Shown here in pieces: positions 24,670 to 34,835 of a stretch of 64,000 nucleotides of DNA. This DNA is from Prochlorococcus sp. AG-363-A16 (GTDB taxonomy: Bacteria; Cyanobacteriota; Cyanobacteriia; PCC-6307; Cyanobiaceae), in contig QCFB01000001.1 of the NCBI GenBank assembly GCA_003280345.1, positions 154,039 through 218,038 of the forward strand, read 5' to 3'. Made by a program: the position numbers and the translations under genes. The notes beneath the pieces are model-generated. The model did no database searches, was not told where the DNA came from, and saw nothing but the letters and a program-made list of their open reading frames with translations. Numbering within the stretch: position 1 is the first letter of the stretch; every line of letters starts with the position of its first letter.

Positions 24670-26061
24670 ATGTTCAGCAAAGACATTGAAATTGAGATCG
24701 GAACAATAATCCGTATCTATTGCCATGATATAGATAACAAAGGTAACGGAATCTCAAGGCTAAATAAAAATATTTTTATCACTCCTAATCTCTTACCTGA
24801 AGAAGAAGCTGAAGTAAAAGTTGAGTACAAAAAAGGTGGATTCTGGATAACATCAATTGTTACACGTTTATCAAATTCTAATTTTCGCTGTATTCCAAAA
24901 TGCAATCATTTTGAACGCTGTGGAAGTTGTAGTCTTCAGCATATCAATAACGATAATGAATTATTATGGAAAGTAAAAAACTTAAAGCAAGTACTAAAAC
25001 GAATTGGGAATATTGACAACTCTATTCAACCACTTTTAAATCCGAATTCTAAAGATTATTCTTATAGGAATAGAGCTATTATTCCTATAAAATTTGATGA
25101 TAAATTTAATCTAAGATTTGGTTATTATGAACGTGGTACAAATAAAATCGTGAATATTAATCAATGTCCAGTTCTTGATCATAAATTAGAAAGAATAATC
25201 CCTTCTCTACGCTCAGAAATTATTAAATTTTCTATGATTGATAAATTAACAAAAAAATCACTACAACAACTCAAGAATGTAGCTATTAGATATTCTAAAA
25301 AAACAGATGAAATGTTAATTATATTTGTTTCGTCTAAAAATAATTATAAACAAATAAAACAACTATCAAAAATAATATTCGATAAATATGAATTTATTAA
25401 AGGAATAACATTTAATATCCAGCCAATTGGTAACAATGTTATTTTTGGTAAAAAAACTATTTTGTTAGAAGGCAGAGATTATATTAATGATCGGTTTCTA
25501 GATTTAAAATTCAGGCATAGTTCTACTACTTTTTTTCAATTGAACAGTGTACAAGCAGAAAAAATTACAAGTTTTATCGTTAATTGGGCCAAAACCGAAA
25601 ATAAAATAAATAGAATTGTTGATTCATTTTGTGGCATAGGTACCATATCATTACCTTTGACAAAGGTATGTGATGAAGTAATAGGAATTGAATTTAATCA
25701 AGAATCAATAAATTTAGCAAGGCAAAATGCAGCATTAAATAAAATAATGAATGTACAATTTATTCAAGGAGATATTGAATCTACACTTGGTAAAATATTA
25801 AATAATACTGATATCCTAATATTAGATCCGCCAAGAAAAGGACTAACAGATAAAGTTGTTACGGTTATATTAGCCAAAAGACCAACTAAAATTGCTTATT
25901 TAAGCTGTCATTCAGCTACATTAGCAAGAGATTTAAATCTTCTAACTAAAAATAATTACTATAAAATTCAGTTAATACAACCTATTGATTTCTTCCCGCA
26001 AACTACGCATTTAGAGTGTTTAGTTTTTCTAAACAGGACTAACTACGTAACTCTGCGTTGA
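24670..26061 (+). CDS. 23S rRNA (uracil-5)-methyltransferase, RlmD/RumA-like
   Basis: A 463-residue SAM-dependent methyltransferase of the TrmA/RumA family, which makes 5-methyluridine in rRNA or tRNA. The N-terminal TRAM domain covers about 1-65. The iron-sulfur cysteines are in PKCNHFERCGSCSLQH near residue 75. The Rossmann domain has DSFCGIGTISLPL and IIGIEFNQESI-like SAM motifs. The catalytic region reads LILDPPRKGL and the nucleophile Cys lies in IAYLSCHSATLARDL. The presence of the Fe-S cluster favours RlmD/RlmCD over TrmA, but the target base is inferred. Its last 23 bases overlap the end of pheT on the opposite strand. Confidence 0.9.
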   Translation: MFSKDIEIEIGTIIRIYCHDIDNKGNGISRLNKNIFITPNLLPEEEAEVKVEYKKGGFWITSIVTRLSNSNFRCIPKCNHFERCGSCSLQHINNDNELLWKVKNLKQVLKRIGNIDNSIQPLLNPNSKDYSYRNRAIIPIKFDDKFNLRFGYYERGTNKIVNINQCPVLDHKLERIIPSLRSEIIKFSMIDKLTKKSLQQLKNVAIRYSKKTDEMLIIFVSSKNNYKQIKQLSKIIFDKYEFIKGITFNIQPIGNNVIFGKKTILLEGRDYINDRFLDLKFRHSSTTFFQLNSVQAEKITSFIVNWAKTENKINRIVDSFCGIGTISLPLTKVCDEVIGIEFNQESINLARQNAALNKIMNVQFIQGDIESTLGKILNNTDILILDPPRKGLTDKVVTVILAKRPTKIAYLSCHSATLARDLNLLTKNNYYKIQLIQPIDFFPQTTHLECLVFLNRTNYVTLR

Positions 26062-28546
26062 ATGTTTTAATTAGAGAGTCCCTAACCTTGTCATGTAGAG
26101 GCGTTATGTCTTGTTCTGTTAATGTGGTATTTTTATCTCTATAAGTCAACCTGAATGCGAGACTTAATTTATCATTATCTAATTTGTCACTTTCATATCT
26201 ATCAATTAACTCTACTTTTTCTAGGAGTTTTTTACCTGATTTTAGAATAGTTTGGACAATCTCAGATGATGTTAGATTTTTATCTACTAAGAGTGAAATA
26301 TCCCTTTCGATTGATGGAACAGTAGCATAACTTTTATACTTAATAGTCCATTTATTTTTTCTAGTAGCGGCTGCTATTATCGATTTAGTTTTAATTTCAA
26401 ATGCGTAAGTATAATTTGTTATGTTGTATTTGTGAGCTAGTGATGGATGAATTTGGCCAAATTTTCCGAATGGTTTCCCTTCAATCGTTAGTAATGCACT
26501 TCTCCCAGGATGTAATAATCTATCATTTATAAGCCTTGTATCTGTGACTTGTAATTTTAAACTATTAAAAACCCTTTTCAATATCCCCCTTGCTTCATAG
26601 TAATTAAGATATTTCAATTTTCCACTTGAAGTCCATTTTTCAAGTGTTCTTTCACCACAAATAATTCCAGATAGTATTTTTTTCTCCTTTATATCGTTAT
26701 CTTCCCTGTTAAATATTTTTCCGATTTCATATATCCATACACCTGGTTGGCCTGAATTTATATTGCGCTCACAGATTGACAAGTGATCTTCGATGAAACT
26801 TGTTCTCAAAGCACTAGTCTCTGAGAGGAGGGGATTGGACAACTCTACTTTCTTTTTATCTTTTGTATCCGAATTAACGAGAGATAGGCTTATTACTTCC
26901 TGTAATCCACTGTTAATCAGCAAATTTCGTAATAACCTTTCGCATTTTTGCTTTGCATCAAGCCCACCCGGAGAAATAGGGTCAGGTAGATATGTTTCGA
27001 ATTTGTCGAACCCTATTAATCTAGCTATTTCTTCAATCAAGTCTATTTCTCTAACTAGGTCTTTTGATCTAAATGCAGGAACTTGAATTAACCAACCATC
27101 TTCTATTTCCTCAGTTGCACAACCCAATAATGTTAAAACAGAATTTATCTGGTGATCAGATACCTCTAGATCGAGTTGATCTTGTATTTGATTTAAATAA
27201 TTTTTTTCTAATTTTCCAGATGTGTTTAAATTATGATTAGTTTGAGTTAGTGGTCCAAGTACTTGATGAATCCTACTTCGTCTTAAATGTAATTTAGGAT
27301 ATGTAGGGGAATCATTACCATATATCCAAGTTTGATTATATTCAAAATTAGTAAATGATTTCAATAGAGTAACGACACGTATTATACTATTTCTTGTTAA
27401 TGATGTTGGAATTCCTTTTTCATATCTGCTGCTCGACTCTGTTCTTAACCCTATTTTTCTAGAGCTTTTTCTGATAAGCTTCTGAGGGAAAATAGCTGAC
27501 TCAAGCCATATATTTTTAGTACTGTTAGAAACAGAGCATTCTTGTGCACCTATTATTCCAGCTATTGCAACTGGCTTGTCATGACATGTTATAACAATAT
27601 TGTCTTCATTTAGCTTGTATGATTTTCCATCAAGGCCATTAAATGCTTCTCCTTCATTACCTTTTCGTATTCTAAAATTTTTAGAAGTTACTTTTTTCCC
27701 TGTAAATTTCTCTAATGTATCAGCATCGAAAATATGCAATGGCTGACCTAACTCAAGCATTACATAATTTGCTATATCAACTAACGGACTTATTGACCTG
27801 ATACCTGCCTTTTCAATCCGTTGTGATATATAACTTGGTAAATTTGTCTTTTTTTCGATATTCTTTATGGATGTAATTGAATAAATCCCTTCATCTAAAA
27901 AGCAATCTATATCTGATATATTTTCTTCTATTGGATTAACTTCTAATTTAAAATCGTTCTCTGGATAATTAATTTTTGATTGAGTTAATGCTGATACTTC
28001 ATGAGCTATCCCCAACATAGACATCCCATCTGGCCTATTTGCTGTTATTGCAAGCTCAAGAATCGTGTCATTTAGGCCCAGGAATTCTCCTACTGGTTCA
28101 CCTATGTCCGGAACTTCGCCATTTAGCTCATCCAGTTCTGCGATTCCGTCAATAGTGCTGTTACATCCAAGCTCCTCCATCGAGCAAATCATTCCTTGGC
28201 TTGTTATTCCTCTTAATTCACTTGTTTTTATTGTTATAGCTTTAGCTGGTAAAAAAGTGCCCACAGTTGCTACAGGTACTTTTATACCCTCTTTTACGTT
28301 CTTGGCACCACAAACTATTTGAGACGGCTTGTCATTTCCAATATTTACTTGGCAAACACTTAATTTATCGGCATTTGGGTGTAATTCCTTTTTTTCTACA
28401 AAGCCAACAACCACACCCTTTGTATTTGAACTGAGATCATCGATATCTTCAACCTCAAATCCTGCCATAGAAAGCTTTTCAGCCAACTCATCAACAGTCT
28501 CGATGAAATTGACTAACTCCTTTAACCAGGCAATGGAAACCCGCAT
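26039..28546 (-). CDS. pheT: Phenylalanyl-tRNA synthetase beta subunit
   Basis: An 835-residue beta subunit of the alpha2-beta2 enzyme that charges tRNA-Phe and edits Tyr-tRNA. Domains in order: N-terminal segment MRVSIAWLKELVNF; tRNA-binding OB domain (GFVEKKELHPNADKLSVCQV, about 50-65); B3/B4 editing domain; B5 domain; catalytic-like core; C-terminal anticodon-binding domain (ATVPSIERDISLLVD). Length is normal and the ATG is clear. It is divergent from rpmG. The 3' end overlaps the methyltransferase gene by 23 bases. pheS is not in the window. Confidence 0.96.
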   Translation of the reverse strand: MRVSIAWLKELVNFIETVDELAEKLSMAGFEVEDIDDLSSNTKGVVVGFVEKKELHPNADKLSVCQVNIGNDKPSQIVCGAKNVKEGIKVPVATVGTFLPAKAITIKTSELRGITSQGMICSMEELGCNSTIDGIAELDELNGEVPDIGEPVGEFLGLNDTILELAITANRPDGMSMLGIAHEVSALTQSKINYPENDFKLEVNPIEENISDIDCFLDEGIYSITSIKNIEKKTNLPSYISQRIEKAGIRSISPLVDIANYVMLELGQPLHIFDADTLEKFTGKKVTSKNFRIRKGNEGEAFNGLDGKSYKLNEDNIVITCHDKPVAIAGIIGAQECSVSNSTKNIWLESAIFPQKLIRKSSRKIGLRTESSSRYEKGIPTSLTRNSIIRVVTLLKSFTNFEYNQTWIYGNDSPTYPKLHLRRSRIHQVLGPLTQTNHNLNTSGKLEKNYLNQIQDQLDLEVSDHQINSVLTLLGCATEEIEDGWLIQVPAFRSKDLVREIDLIEEIARLIGFDKFETYLPDPISPGGLDAKQKCERLLRNLLINSGLQEVISLSLVNSDTKDKKKVELSNPLLSETSALRTSFIEDHLSICERNINSGQPGVWIYEIGKIFNREDNDIKEKKILSGIICGERTLEKWTSSGKLKYLNYYEARGILKRVFNSLKLQVTDTRLINDRLLHPGRSALLTIEGKPFGKFGQIHPSLAHKYNITNYTYAFEIKTKSIIAAATRKNKWTIKYKSYATVPSIERDISLLVDKNLTSSEIVQTILKSGKKLLEKVELIDRYESDKLDNDKLSLAFRLTYRDKNTTLTEQDITPLHDKVRDSLIKTFNAELRS

Positions 28547-28663
28547 ATGGAACGTTAAATGCTTTGAGATCCTAAGAAGACTACGGAATCTTTTAATAAG
28601 GGTAGGCTTCCTTGTACGATCTTACTTTGTACATTCGCTTAGCTACTGCGGCGCTACGTCCTT

Positions 28664-28858
28664 ATGGCTAAAAACAAGGGCGTCCGGATCGTAATCACTC
28701 TCGAGTGCACCGAATGCCGGTCCAATCCCGCCAAACGTTCTCCTGGTGTGTCCCGCTACACAACTGAGAAGAACCGTCGGAATACAACCGAAAGGCTGGA
28801 AGTCAAGAAATTCTGTCCTCACTGCAACAAGTCAACTCCTCACAAGGAGATCAAATGA
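28664..28858 (+). CDS. rpmG: 50S ribosomal protein L33
   Basis: A 64-residue zinc-ribbon L33. [18 protein letters not shown] holds the first CxxC and [16 protein letters not shown] the second, so this is the zinc-binding form. It leads the operon rpmG-rpsR-RNase II. The gene is markedly richer in GC than its neighbours, as expected for high expression. The divergent pheT gene is 117 bp upstream. Confidence 0.96.
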   Translation: MAKNKGVRIVITLECTECRSNPAKRSPGVSRYTTEKNRRNTTERLEVKKFCPHCNKSTPHKEIK

Positions 28859-28894
28859 TACGCAGTTCTTAAAACCATTCCACGGATTCTCTTA

Positions 28895-29116
28895 ATGTCT
28901 AATTCATTTTTTAAGCAAAGACTTTCTCCAATTAAGCCAGGAGATCCAATCGATTACAAAGATGTTGACCTATTAAAAAAATTTATAACTGACCGCGGCA
29001 AAATTCTTCCTAGAAGATTAACTGGGTTAACAGCTAAGCAACAACGGGACTTGACTAACGCTGTTAAAAGAGCTCGTATTATTGCACTATTGCCATTTGT
29101 AAATCCTGAAGGATGA
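28895..29116 (+). CDS. rpsR: 30S ribosomal protein S18
   Basis: A 73-residue S18, which binds next to S6 on the small-subunit platform. The core signature is [20 protein letters not shown] followed by [20 protein letters not shown]. The start is ATG and it lies 36 bases after rpmG, a pairing conserved in cyanobacteria and plastids. It is followed one base later by the ribonuclease gene. Confidence 0.97.
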   Translation: MSNSFFKQRLSPIKPGDPIDYKDVDLLKKFITDRGKILPRRLTGLTAKQQRDLTNAVKRARIIALLPFVNPEG

Positions 29117-29117
29117 C

Positions 29118-30431
29118 TTGAAGGAATTTGATTCTCGTCAAATTTTTAATAAAGGCTTTTGTGATAAAAGCAATGATCAAGTGTCTGCAATTTTAAAAAG
29201 AGCAGATGATTTCTCGAATAATAACATTAATTTAGAAGATCTTACTTCTCTTAAAACTTATACAATTGACGATGAAGATAGTGAAGAGAAGGATGATGCA
29301 ATCTCTCTTCAAAGAAGAGGAAATAATTTTATAATCTGGATACATATCGCTGACCCATGTCCTTGGATTGAAGAAGAAAGCCCTATAGATATAGAAGCAA
29401 GAAATAGGGGAACAAGTATTTATTTAACTAATAAGACTAGTTTAATGCTGCCTATTAGGTTAATAGAAAACTTGTTAACATTAAGAGCCGGAAGAAGAAC
29501 AACAGCATTAAGTGCATCAGTTGAATTGGATGAGGAAGGAAAGATTTGCAATTATAAAATAATACGAAGTATTATTAAGCCACTATATGAATTAACTTAT
29601 GAGGATGCTGACGAATTAATAGATTATGCTCCATTGCAGGAAGATGATTTATACATCCTATCTAAATTACTAGAAAAAAGAAAGAAATGGAGAATAAAAA
29701 ATGGAGCTGTATCTATAGATCAAAGTCGAAGTCGAATAATCCTGTCAGGCAATAAACCAATATTAAAGATAATAGATCCATCACCGTCAAGACAGTTAGT
29801 TAGTGAATCAATGATTTTGATGGGTACCATAGCTGCACTTTACGGAATAGAGAATAACCTACCAATGCCTTACAGAGCTCAAGAAGGATTCAATTATTCA
29901 AATAAAGGCAAGATAGACTCTAATCTAGACATAGATGTTTATAATTCAATCTTAAAGAGTAGTTTTTCAAGAAGTTATTTAAGTAGTAGCCCGCATTCTC
30001 ATTCTAGCCTTGGACTCAAGGCATACGTACAAGCTTCTAGTCCTTTAAGAAGGTATTCAGATCTGATTGCACATAGACAGATTTATAATAATTTAGAAAA
30101 TAATACGATTATCAATAATGAAGATATGAAAGAGATGATTTCACAAATAACAATAACCTCACGTCAAGCATTAGAAATTACAAGAGAAGATAACAGACAT
30201 TGGTTATCAAACTATTTAAGAGAAAATCCAAAAATTGTTTATAGTGCTTATTTTATTAAATGGTTCAAATTAAATGATAAGATATGCTTATTAAGAATAA
30301 CGGAACTACACATGGATCTAATATGCAAGCTAACAAATTGTACAAGTTTAAAGTTAGGAGATAAAATCAATATTCTCACTAATATTGATGAATTATCAGA
30401 AAAAATTATACCCTTTATAGTTGTTTCATGA
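29118..30431 (+). CDS. RNase II/RNB-family exoribonuclease
   Basis: A 437-residue RNB nuclease that degrades RNA from the 3' end. Its catalytic aspartates are intact in YTIDDEDSEEKDDAISLQ near residue 48, followed by NFIIWIHIADPCPWI and the RRGTSIYL-type motif NRGTSIYLTNKTSLMLPIRL. The QASSPLRRYSDLIAHRQI motif near residue 310 completes the active site. This pattern fits the chloroplast RNR1/cyanobacterial RNase II group. N-terminal cold-shock domains are absent or very short. The start is probably the TTG at 29118, one base past the rpsR stop, suggesting coupled translation. Confidence 0.9.
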   Translation: MKEFDSRQIFNKGFCDKSNDQVSAILKRADDFSNNNINLEDLTSLKTYTIDDEDSEEKDDAISLQRRGNNFIIWIHIADPCPWIEEESPIDIEARNRGTSIYLTNKTSLMLPIRLIENLLTLRAGRRTTALSASVELDEEGKICNYKIIRSIIKPLYELTYEDADELIDYAPLQEDDLYILSKLLEKRKKWRIKNGAVSIDQSRSRIILSGNKPILKIIDPSPSRQLVSESMILMGTIAALYGIENNLPMPYRAQEGFNYSNKGKIDSNLDIDVYNSILKSSFSRSYLSSSPHSHSSLGLKAYVQASSPLRRYSDLIAHRQIYNNLENNTIINNEDMKEMISQITITSRQALEITREDNRHWLSNYLRENPKIVYSAYFIKWFKLNDKICLLRITELHMDLICKLTNCTSLKLGDKINILTNIDELSEKIIPFIVVS

Positions 30432-30524
30432 ACAATAATAGTTTTCAACATAATATATTGATCACTTTATCTAGATATTAATGATATAATTAATTAACTC
30501 TTTCTAAAATTTTACTGTTCAAAT

Positions 30525-32057
30525 ATGAAAGTCGTTCTCACTACTCCACTATACTATGTGAATGACTCTCCTCATTTGGGCAGTACATATACAACAATTG
30601 CTGCAGACGCATATGCTCGTTATCAAAGACTTAAAGGACATGATGTTATCTATATAACAGGCGTTGATGAGCACGGGCAAAAAATAGAGCGTACAGCAAA
30701 TAACAAAAAACTTTCACCACAACAACATTGCGATAATATATCATCAACTTACCAATCATTGTGGAAAAAATGGGACATTACTAATGATCGTTTTATCAGA
30801 ACTACTAGTCTTAAACATAGATCAATTGTAAAACAATTTTTTAAAAGAATTAAAGATAATGGAGATATAACTATAGGAAGGCAAACTGGTTGGTATTGCG
30901 TTGGTTGCGAAGAATATAAAGATAACCCTAATGATGAAAAGAGTCCTATATGTCCGATTCATCTTAAAACATTAGAATGGAGGGATGAAGAAAATCTTTT
31001 CTTTAAATTATCTAATTATCAAGAACAAGTTGAACAACTTCTATTAGAACCAGATTTTATTAATCCTATAAGTCGAAAAAATGAAATTGTTAATTTCGTT
31101 AAACAAGGACTCAGAGATTTTTCTATCTCTAGAATAGATTTAAAATGGGGTATAAATGTACCTGGATATCCAGAGCATACTTTTTATGTATGGTTTGATG
31201 CATTATTAGGTTATATCAGTGCTTTATTCCCTGATTCACATGAAATAGATTTAAACGAATTGAATAATTATGGATGGCCGGCTTCACTTCATTTAATCGG
31301 CAAGGATATTCTTAGATTTCATGCAGTTTATTGGCCTGCAATGTTAATGTCAGCAGGATTTGAAGTTCCAAAGAAACTTTTTGGACATGGGTTTCTTACC
31401 AGAGAAGGTCAAAAGATGGGTAAATCATTAGGTAATGTATTAGACCCTAATGAACTACTTGATACATATGGTAGTGACGCTATTAGATGGTATCTATTAA
31501 AGGATGTTAAGTTTGGTAGTGATGGAGACTTTCAAAAACAAAGAGTTATTGATATAGTCAATAATGATTTATCTAATACTATTGGAAATTTATTAAATAG
31601 AACATCTTCAATGGCAAGAAAATGGTTTAATAATAAAATTCCAGAATATGAATTATCCGAATCAACATTAATTTTAAAGAAAAAATCATTTCAATGTGTA
31701 GAAACAGTAAGTAGAAAATTAGAAGTATTAGATTTTCAATCTAGTGCTAATGCAATAATAGAATTAGCTAATAATGCAAATCTATATCTAAATGATAATG
31801 AGCCGTGGAAGTTAATTAAGGAAAAGAAAAATTATATGAAAGTTTCTTCTGATTTATATAGTATCTTAGAAGTATGTCGATTTATTGGTATACTTGCAAT
31901 TCCATTCATTCCTAATCTAAGCATCAAGATTCTGTCTCAACTAGGTATTGATAAAGAAATTGAAAATTGGGATCAAAACTTAAATTGGGGTGGTTTAGTC
32001 TCTGGCAATTCTTTACCAACTCCTATACCTGTAATGAATAAATTAGATATTACATAA
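30525..32057 (+). CDS. metG: Methionyl-tRNA synthetase
   Basis: A class I synthetase of 510 residues, the short form without a C-terminal dimerisation domain. The HIGH-type motif is YYVNDSPHLGSTYTTIAADA. Zinc ligands are in YCVGCEEYKDNPND and PICPIH. The KMSKS loop appears as GQKMGKSLGNVLDPNEL, with Gly in place of the first Ser. The anticodon-binding helical domain follows. Together with fmt, the translation initiation supply of Met-tRNA is encoded in this window. It is followed five bases later by an lptC-like gene. Confidence 0.95.
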   Translation: MKVVLTTPLYYVNDSPHLGSTYTTIAADAYARYQRLKGHDVIYITGVDEHGQKIERTANNKKLSPQQHCDNISSTYQSLWKKWDITNDRFIRTTSLKHRSIVKQFFKRIKDNGDITIGRQTGWYCVGCEEYKDNPNDEKSPICPIHLKTLEWRDEENLFFKLSNYQEQVEQLLLEPDFINPISRKNEIVNFVKQGLRDFSISRIDLKWGINVPGYPEHTFYVWFDALLGYISALFPDSHEIDLNELNNYGWPASLHLIGKDILRFHAVYWPAMLMSAGFEVPKKLFGHGFLTREGQKMGKSLGNVLDPNELLDTYGSDAIRWYLLKDVKFGSDGDFQKQRVIDIVNNDLSNTIGNLLNRTSSMARKWFNNKIPEYELSESTLILKKKSFQCVETVSRKLEVLDFQSSANAIIELANNANLYLNDNEPWKLIKEKKNYMKVSSDLYSILEVCRFIGILAIPFIPNLSIKILSQLGIDKEIENWDQNLNWGGLVSGNSLPTPIPVMNKLDIT

Positions 32058-32062
32058 CTCTA

Positions 32063-32971
32063 ATGAAATTAAATATATTTAAAACTACCTTTTTATTAGC
32101 AATAATTGGAATAATAATTTCAAGTTGTAGTAAGAATGATTCCAAAATATCTAATACAAATAACATTATAAAATTTAATTTATTAGATATAAAATTCAAT
32201 AGGAATAATGGAGATAAGCACTGGGACTTAACAAGTCCATCTGCAAATTATGATGAAAAAAATAAAAGAATTAGGGCCATTAATCCACATATAACTATAT
32301 ACAAAGATAATATACCGTTGTACAAAATCAAAGCAAATAATTTAGTTGTTATAAATGATGGTGAATATGTTAATTTTGAAGGTTCAGTAGTTCTTCAAAA
32401 ATTAAATCAACAGAAATTAGAGATACTTAGTGAAGTAATGACATGGAATACAAATAATGAATCTATAACAATACCAACAAACTCAGAGGTTCATTCAACT
32501 AAAACTATTATTAAATCTAAATATGCTGAATATTCATATATAAATGAATTGATAAAATTTAAACAAAGGACAGAGATTGATTTTTACGACACAAATTTTG
32601 GAAATTTAGCAAATAAGCAAATTATAATGTCAGGACAAAATAGTGAGTGGTCCCCTAAAAATGGAAATATAACCTCAATGGGACCAATTGATGGTCAAAT
32701 AATTGATTTAAAGTCAAATAGAAATTTTCATGTAACAGGTAATTATCTATCCGGTAATACGATTACTAATACTTTTAATATTTCATCTTGCCATGTAATA
32801 CAAGAAAATTATATTAATACAACATCAGATAAATGTACAATATTTATCAACAAAATAATTAGTGAAGATTATAATTTAAATAAGCAGAAGCAAATTAATT
32901 ATATACAATCTAATTCTGTATCATTCGATTCATTTAATGTACCAGTTAAGACTATTATTAAACTTGATTAA
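32063..32971 (+). CDS. LptC-like lipoprotein (lipopolysaccharide export)
   Basis: A 302-residue protein with a lipoprotein signal peptide: hydrophobic FLLAIIGIIISS followed by a Cys at about residue 22. The rest is rich in short beta-strand-like repeats (YDEKNKRIRAINPHITIYKD, NDGEYVNFEGSVVLQ), fitting the OstA/LptC jelly-roll fold that carries lipid A across the periplasm. The pattern 'drWeltspsA-yde...i.a..p' matches my memory of LptC proteins annotated in picocyanobacteria. It directly follows metG and is convergent with the ccb gene. Confidence 0.7.
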   Translation: MKLNIFKTTFLLAIIGIIISSCSKNDSKISNTNNIIKFNLLDIKFNRNNGDKHWDLTSPSANYDEKNKRIRAINPHITIYKDNIPLYKIKANNLVVINDGEYVNFEGSVVLQKLNQQKLEILSEVMTWNTNNESITIPTNSEVHSTKTIIKSKYAEYSYINELIKFKQRTEIDFYDTNFGNLANKQIIMSGQNSEWSPKNGNITSMGPIDGQIIDLKSNRNFHVTGNYLSGNTITNTFNISSCHVIQENYINTTSDKCTIFINKIISEDYNLNKQKQINYIQSNSVSFDSFNVPVKTIIKLD

Positions 32972-32980
32972 CATACCTTT

Positions 32981-33613
32981 TTATTTTATTTTTATACTTC
33001 CATTTAGCAGTTGACCTATCTTTTCAGACCAACCATATATCCAAATTTGGTCAGATTTTGAAAAGCACCTTTTGGACCATCCTCCAGCTAATACAAATCC
33101 CTGACTTTTTAAAGGGTAAATAATTACTGAAGGTATATCAACAAGAATTGAATCAAATTCAAATTTTCCTGGATAGAGTGTTGTATTAACTAATGAAATA
33201 GGTTTTCCTGATTCTAAAGCCTTTTTACAAATTTCTCCTGGGATAAAATCAATTGTATTTGATAACCCTCTTACTAAAACCGTTTTATTATTCCAATAAA
33301 TAATTAATGTAGCAGCAGGCGTAGCTGTTAGAATTTGATGGCTACCCCATCCAAGCTCATATTTAATTATATCTGTAAATTGATCATCGATATATAACTT
33401 TTGTTCTCCAATTAAATTCTCCTTCTTACTAGATACTGGATTTATTTCTTTCCACATTAAGGCTATCAATATTAGAATAACAGATGTCAGTGCTGAAAGA
33501 ATTTCTGCTCTAAGAAAACTTGGTGTTATTTCTTCAGTAAAAAAGCCATTGATTACACATAGAATTAAGAATAGTAATCCAATAAAAAATGTAATTTTAG
33601 AGTTTTGCGGCAT
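32981..33613 (-). CDS. CCB2/CCB4-family cytochrome b6 maturation factor
   Basis: A membrane protein of the 'cofactor assembly of complex C subunit B' family, required to attach the c-type heme ci to cytochrome b6. Two hydrophobic helices are at the N-terminus (FFIGLLFLILCVINGFF and ILSALTSVILILIALM). The soluble domain carries LGWGSHQILTATPAATLIIY and GFVLAGGWSKRCFSKSDQIW. The open frame extends to a TTG at 33640; the ATG at 33613 (MPQNSKITFF) is preferred, giving 210 residues. It is a lone minus-strand gene between lptC-like and cobU. Confidence 0.82.
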   Translation of the reverse strand: MPQNSKITFFIGLLFLILCVINGFFTEEITPSFLRAEILSALTSVILILIALMWKEINPVSSKKENLIGEQKLYIDDQFTDIIKYELGWGSHQILTATPAATLIIYWNNKTVLVRGLSNTIDFIPGEICKKALESGKPISLVNTTLYPGKFEFDSILVDIPSVIIYPLKSQGFVLAGGWSKRCFSKSDQIWIYGWSEKIGQLLNGSIKIK

Positions 33614-33807
33614 TTTATGCTTATTAATGCATTGTTTCAAATATTCTACTACAGTTATATTGATAAATAATAATTGAACAATCTTATTTTGAGACAGTAG
33701 ATCATTTTTATCATCAAAATGTCAAAATTATTTACTATTGGTAAATTTAACTAAATATAATTCTAAATTCTTTTTATATTAAAATATCAATGTTAAATCA
33801 TTAAAAA

Positions 33808-34338
33808 ATGCCTTTAACCTTTGTTTCTGGTCCATGCCGAAGTGGGAAAAGTAAGTGGGCTGAAAATCTAGTTGGGAATGCAAACCAAGTTTTATACGTT
33901 GCCACATCAAGATTTGATCCGAATGATCCTGAATGGACTGATCGTATACATAAGCACAAAATTAGAAGACCAAAGAAATGGTCTTTAATAGAATCAGCAG
34001 ACTTGAGCTCAATACTCACCAATGTTAAATACAATTTTTGTACAATAATAATTGATTCATTAGGTGGCTTTGTTACAGAACATATTTCTTACTCAAATGA
34101 AAATTGGAATAAGGTTGAATTAGAATTAATTAAAACTATAAAAGCATACAAAGGAATATTAATCATTGTTGGTGAAGAAGTAGGATGGGGACTTATATCT
34201 CATAATAAAATCGGTAATCTATTTAGAGATAGAATAGGATCTATTTCACATAAACTCAATCATATCTCTAGTGATTCATGGCTAGTAATTAATGGAAGAG
34301 CAATTAACATTAATGAATTAGGTTTATTAGTTAAATGA
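33808..34338 (+). CDS. cobU: Adenosylcobinamide kinase / adenosylcobinamide-phosphate guanylyltransferase
   Basis: CobU phosphorylates adenosylcobinamide and transfers GMP to it, late steps of cobalamin synthesis. The 176-residue protein is of usual length. The P-loop is FVSGPCRSGKSKWAENL (residues 4-20). The family motif VGEEVGWGLISHNKIGNLFR, which includes the guanylyltransferase part, is present, and the C-terminus is WLVINGRAININELG. The catalytic His is near HKHKIRRPKKWSL. It overlaps trmL by four bases (ATGA). It joins cobN and metH in this window as the B12 set. Confidence 0.95.
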   Translation: MPLTFVSGPCRSGKSKWAENLVGNANQVLYVATSRFDPNDPEWTDRIHKHKIRRPKKWSLIESADLSSILTNVKYNFCTIIIDSLGGFVTEHISYSNENWNKVELELIKTIKAYKGILIIVGEEVGWGLISHNKIGNLFRDRIGSISHKLNHISSDSWLVINGRAININELGLLVK

Positions 34339-34835
34339 ATAATAATAGCAAAGATACATCTTTGAGATTAGTGTTATTTGAGCCTAGGATTCCTCAGAAC
34401 ACTGGTAACATTGCAAGAACTTGTGCAGCATTCAACCTTTCCTTAGAACTGATAGAACCGCTCGGTTTTAGTTTAGATGACAAATATTTAAAAAGAGCGG
34501 GTCTAGATTATTGGCCTTATGTAAATATCTCATGTCATAAATCCTTTGAGGATTTTCTAAATACTACTACTGAATACAATAGATTGATTGGCTGTAGTAA
34601 AACATATGGAACTAATATTAGTAATTTATGTTTTAAACATGGAGATATACTATTGTTTGGTAGAGAAGATAATGGATTGACATCTGATGTTCGCAATAGA
34701 TGTCATGAAATTGCTACAATTCCAATGGTTGGAAGCGCAAATAATTTCGGTGAACATGGGGTTAGAAGTTTAAATTTATCAGTAAGTGTTGGTATTATAT
34801 GTTTTAAAGCCGGTAACGATATTTGCCTTTGGTGA
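34335..34835 (+). CDS. trmL: tRNA (cytidine/uridine-2'-O-)-methyltransferase TrmL
   Basis: A 166-residue SPOUT-fold methyltransferase that modifies the wobble base 34 of leucine tRNAs. Motifs: LVLFEPRIPQNTGNIARTCA at the N-terminus; DDKYLKRAGLDYW; LFGREDNGL, the SAM-binding knot; IPMVGSANNFGEHGVRSLNL, with the usual Ser replaced around the knot but Asn-rich motif kept. Length is normal. Its ATG overlaps the cobU stop (ATGA), so expression is coupled although the functions are unrelated. Confidence 0.92.
   Translation: MNNNSKDTSLRLVLFEPRIPQNTGNIARTCAAFNLSLELIEPLGFSLDDKYLKRAGLDYWPYVNISCHKSFEDFLNTTTEYNRLIGCSKTYGTNISNLCFKHGDILLFGREDNGLTSDVRNRCHEIATIPMVGSANNFGEHGVRSLNLSVSVGIICFKAGNDICLW

Noticed and set aside
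30525..32057. metG as defective because KMSKS reads KMGKS
   Set aside because: The second Ser and both Lys are kept and other motifs are intact; such variation is tolerated in this family.
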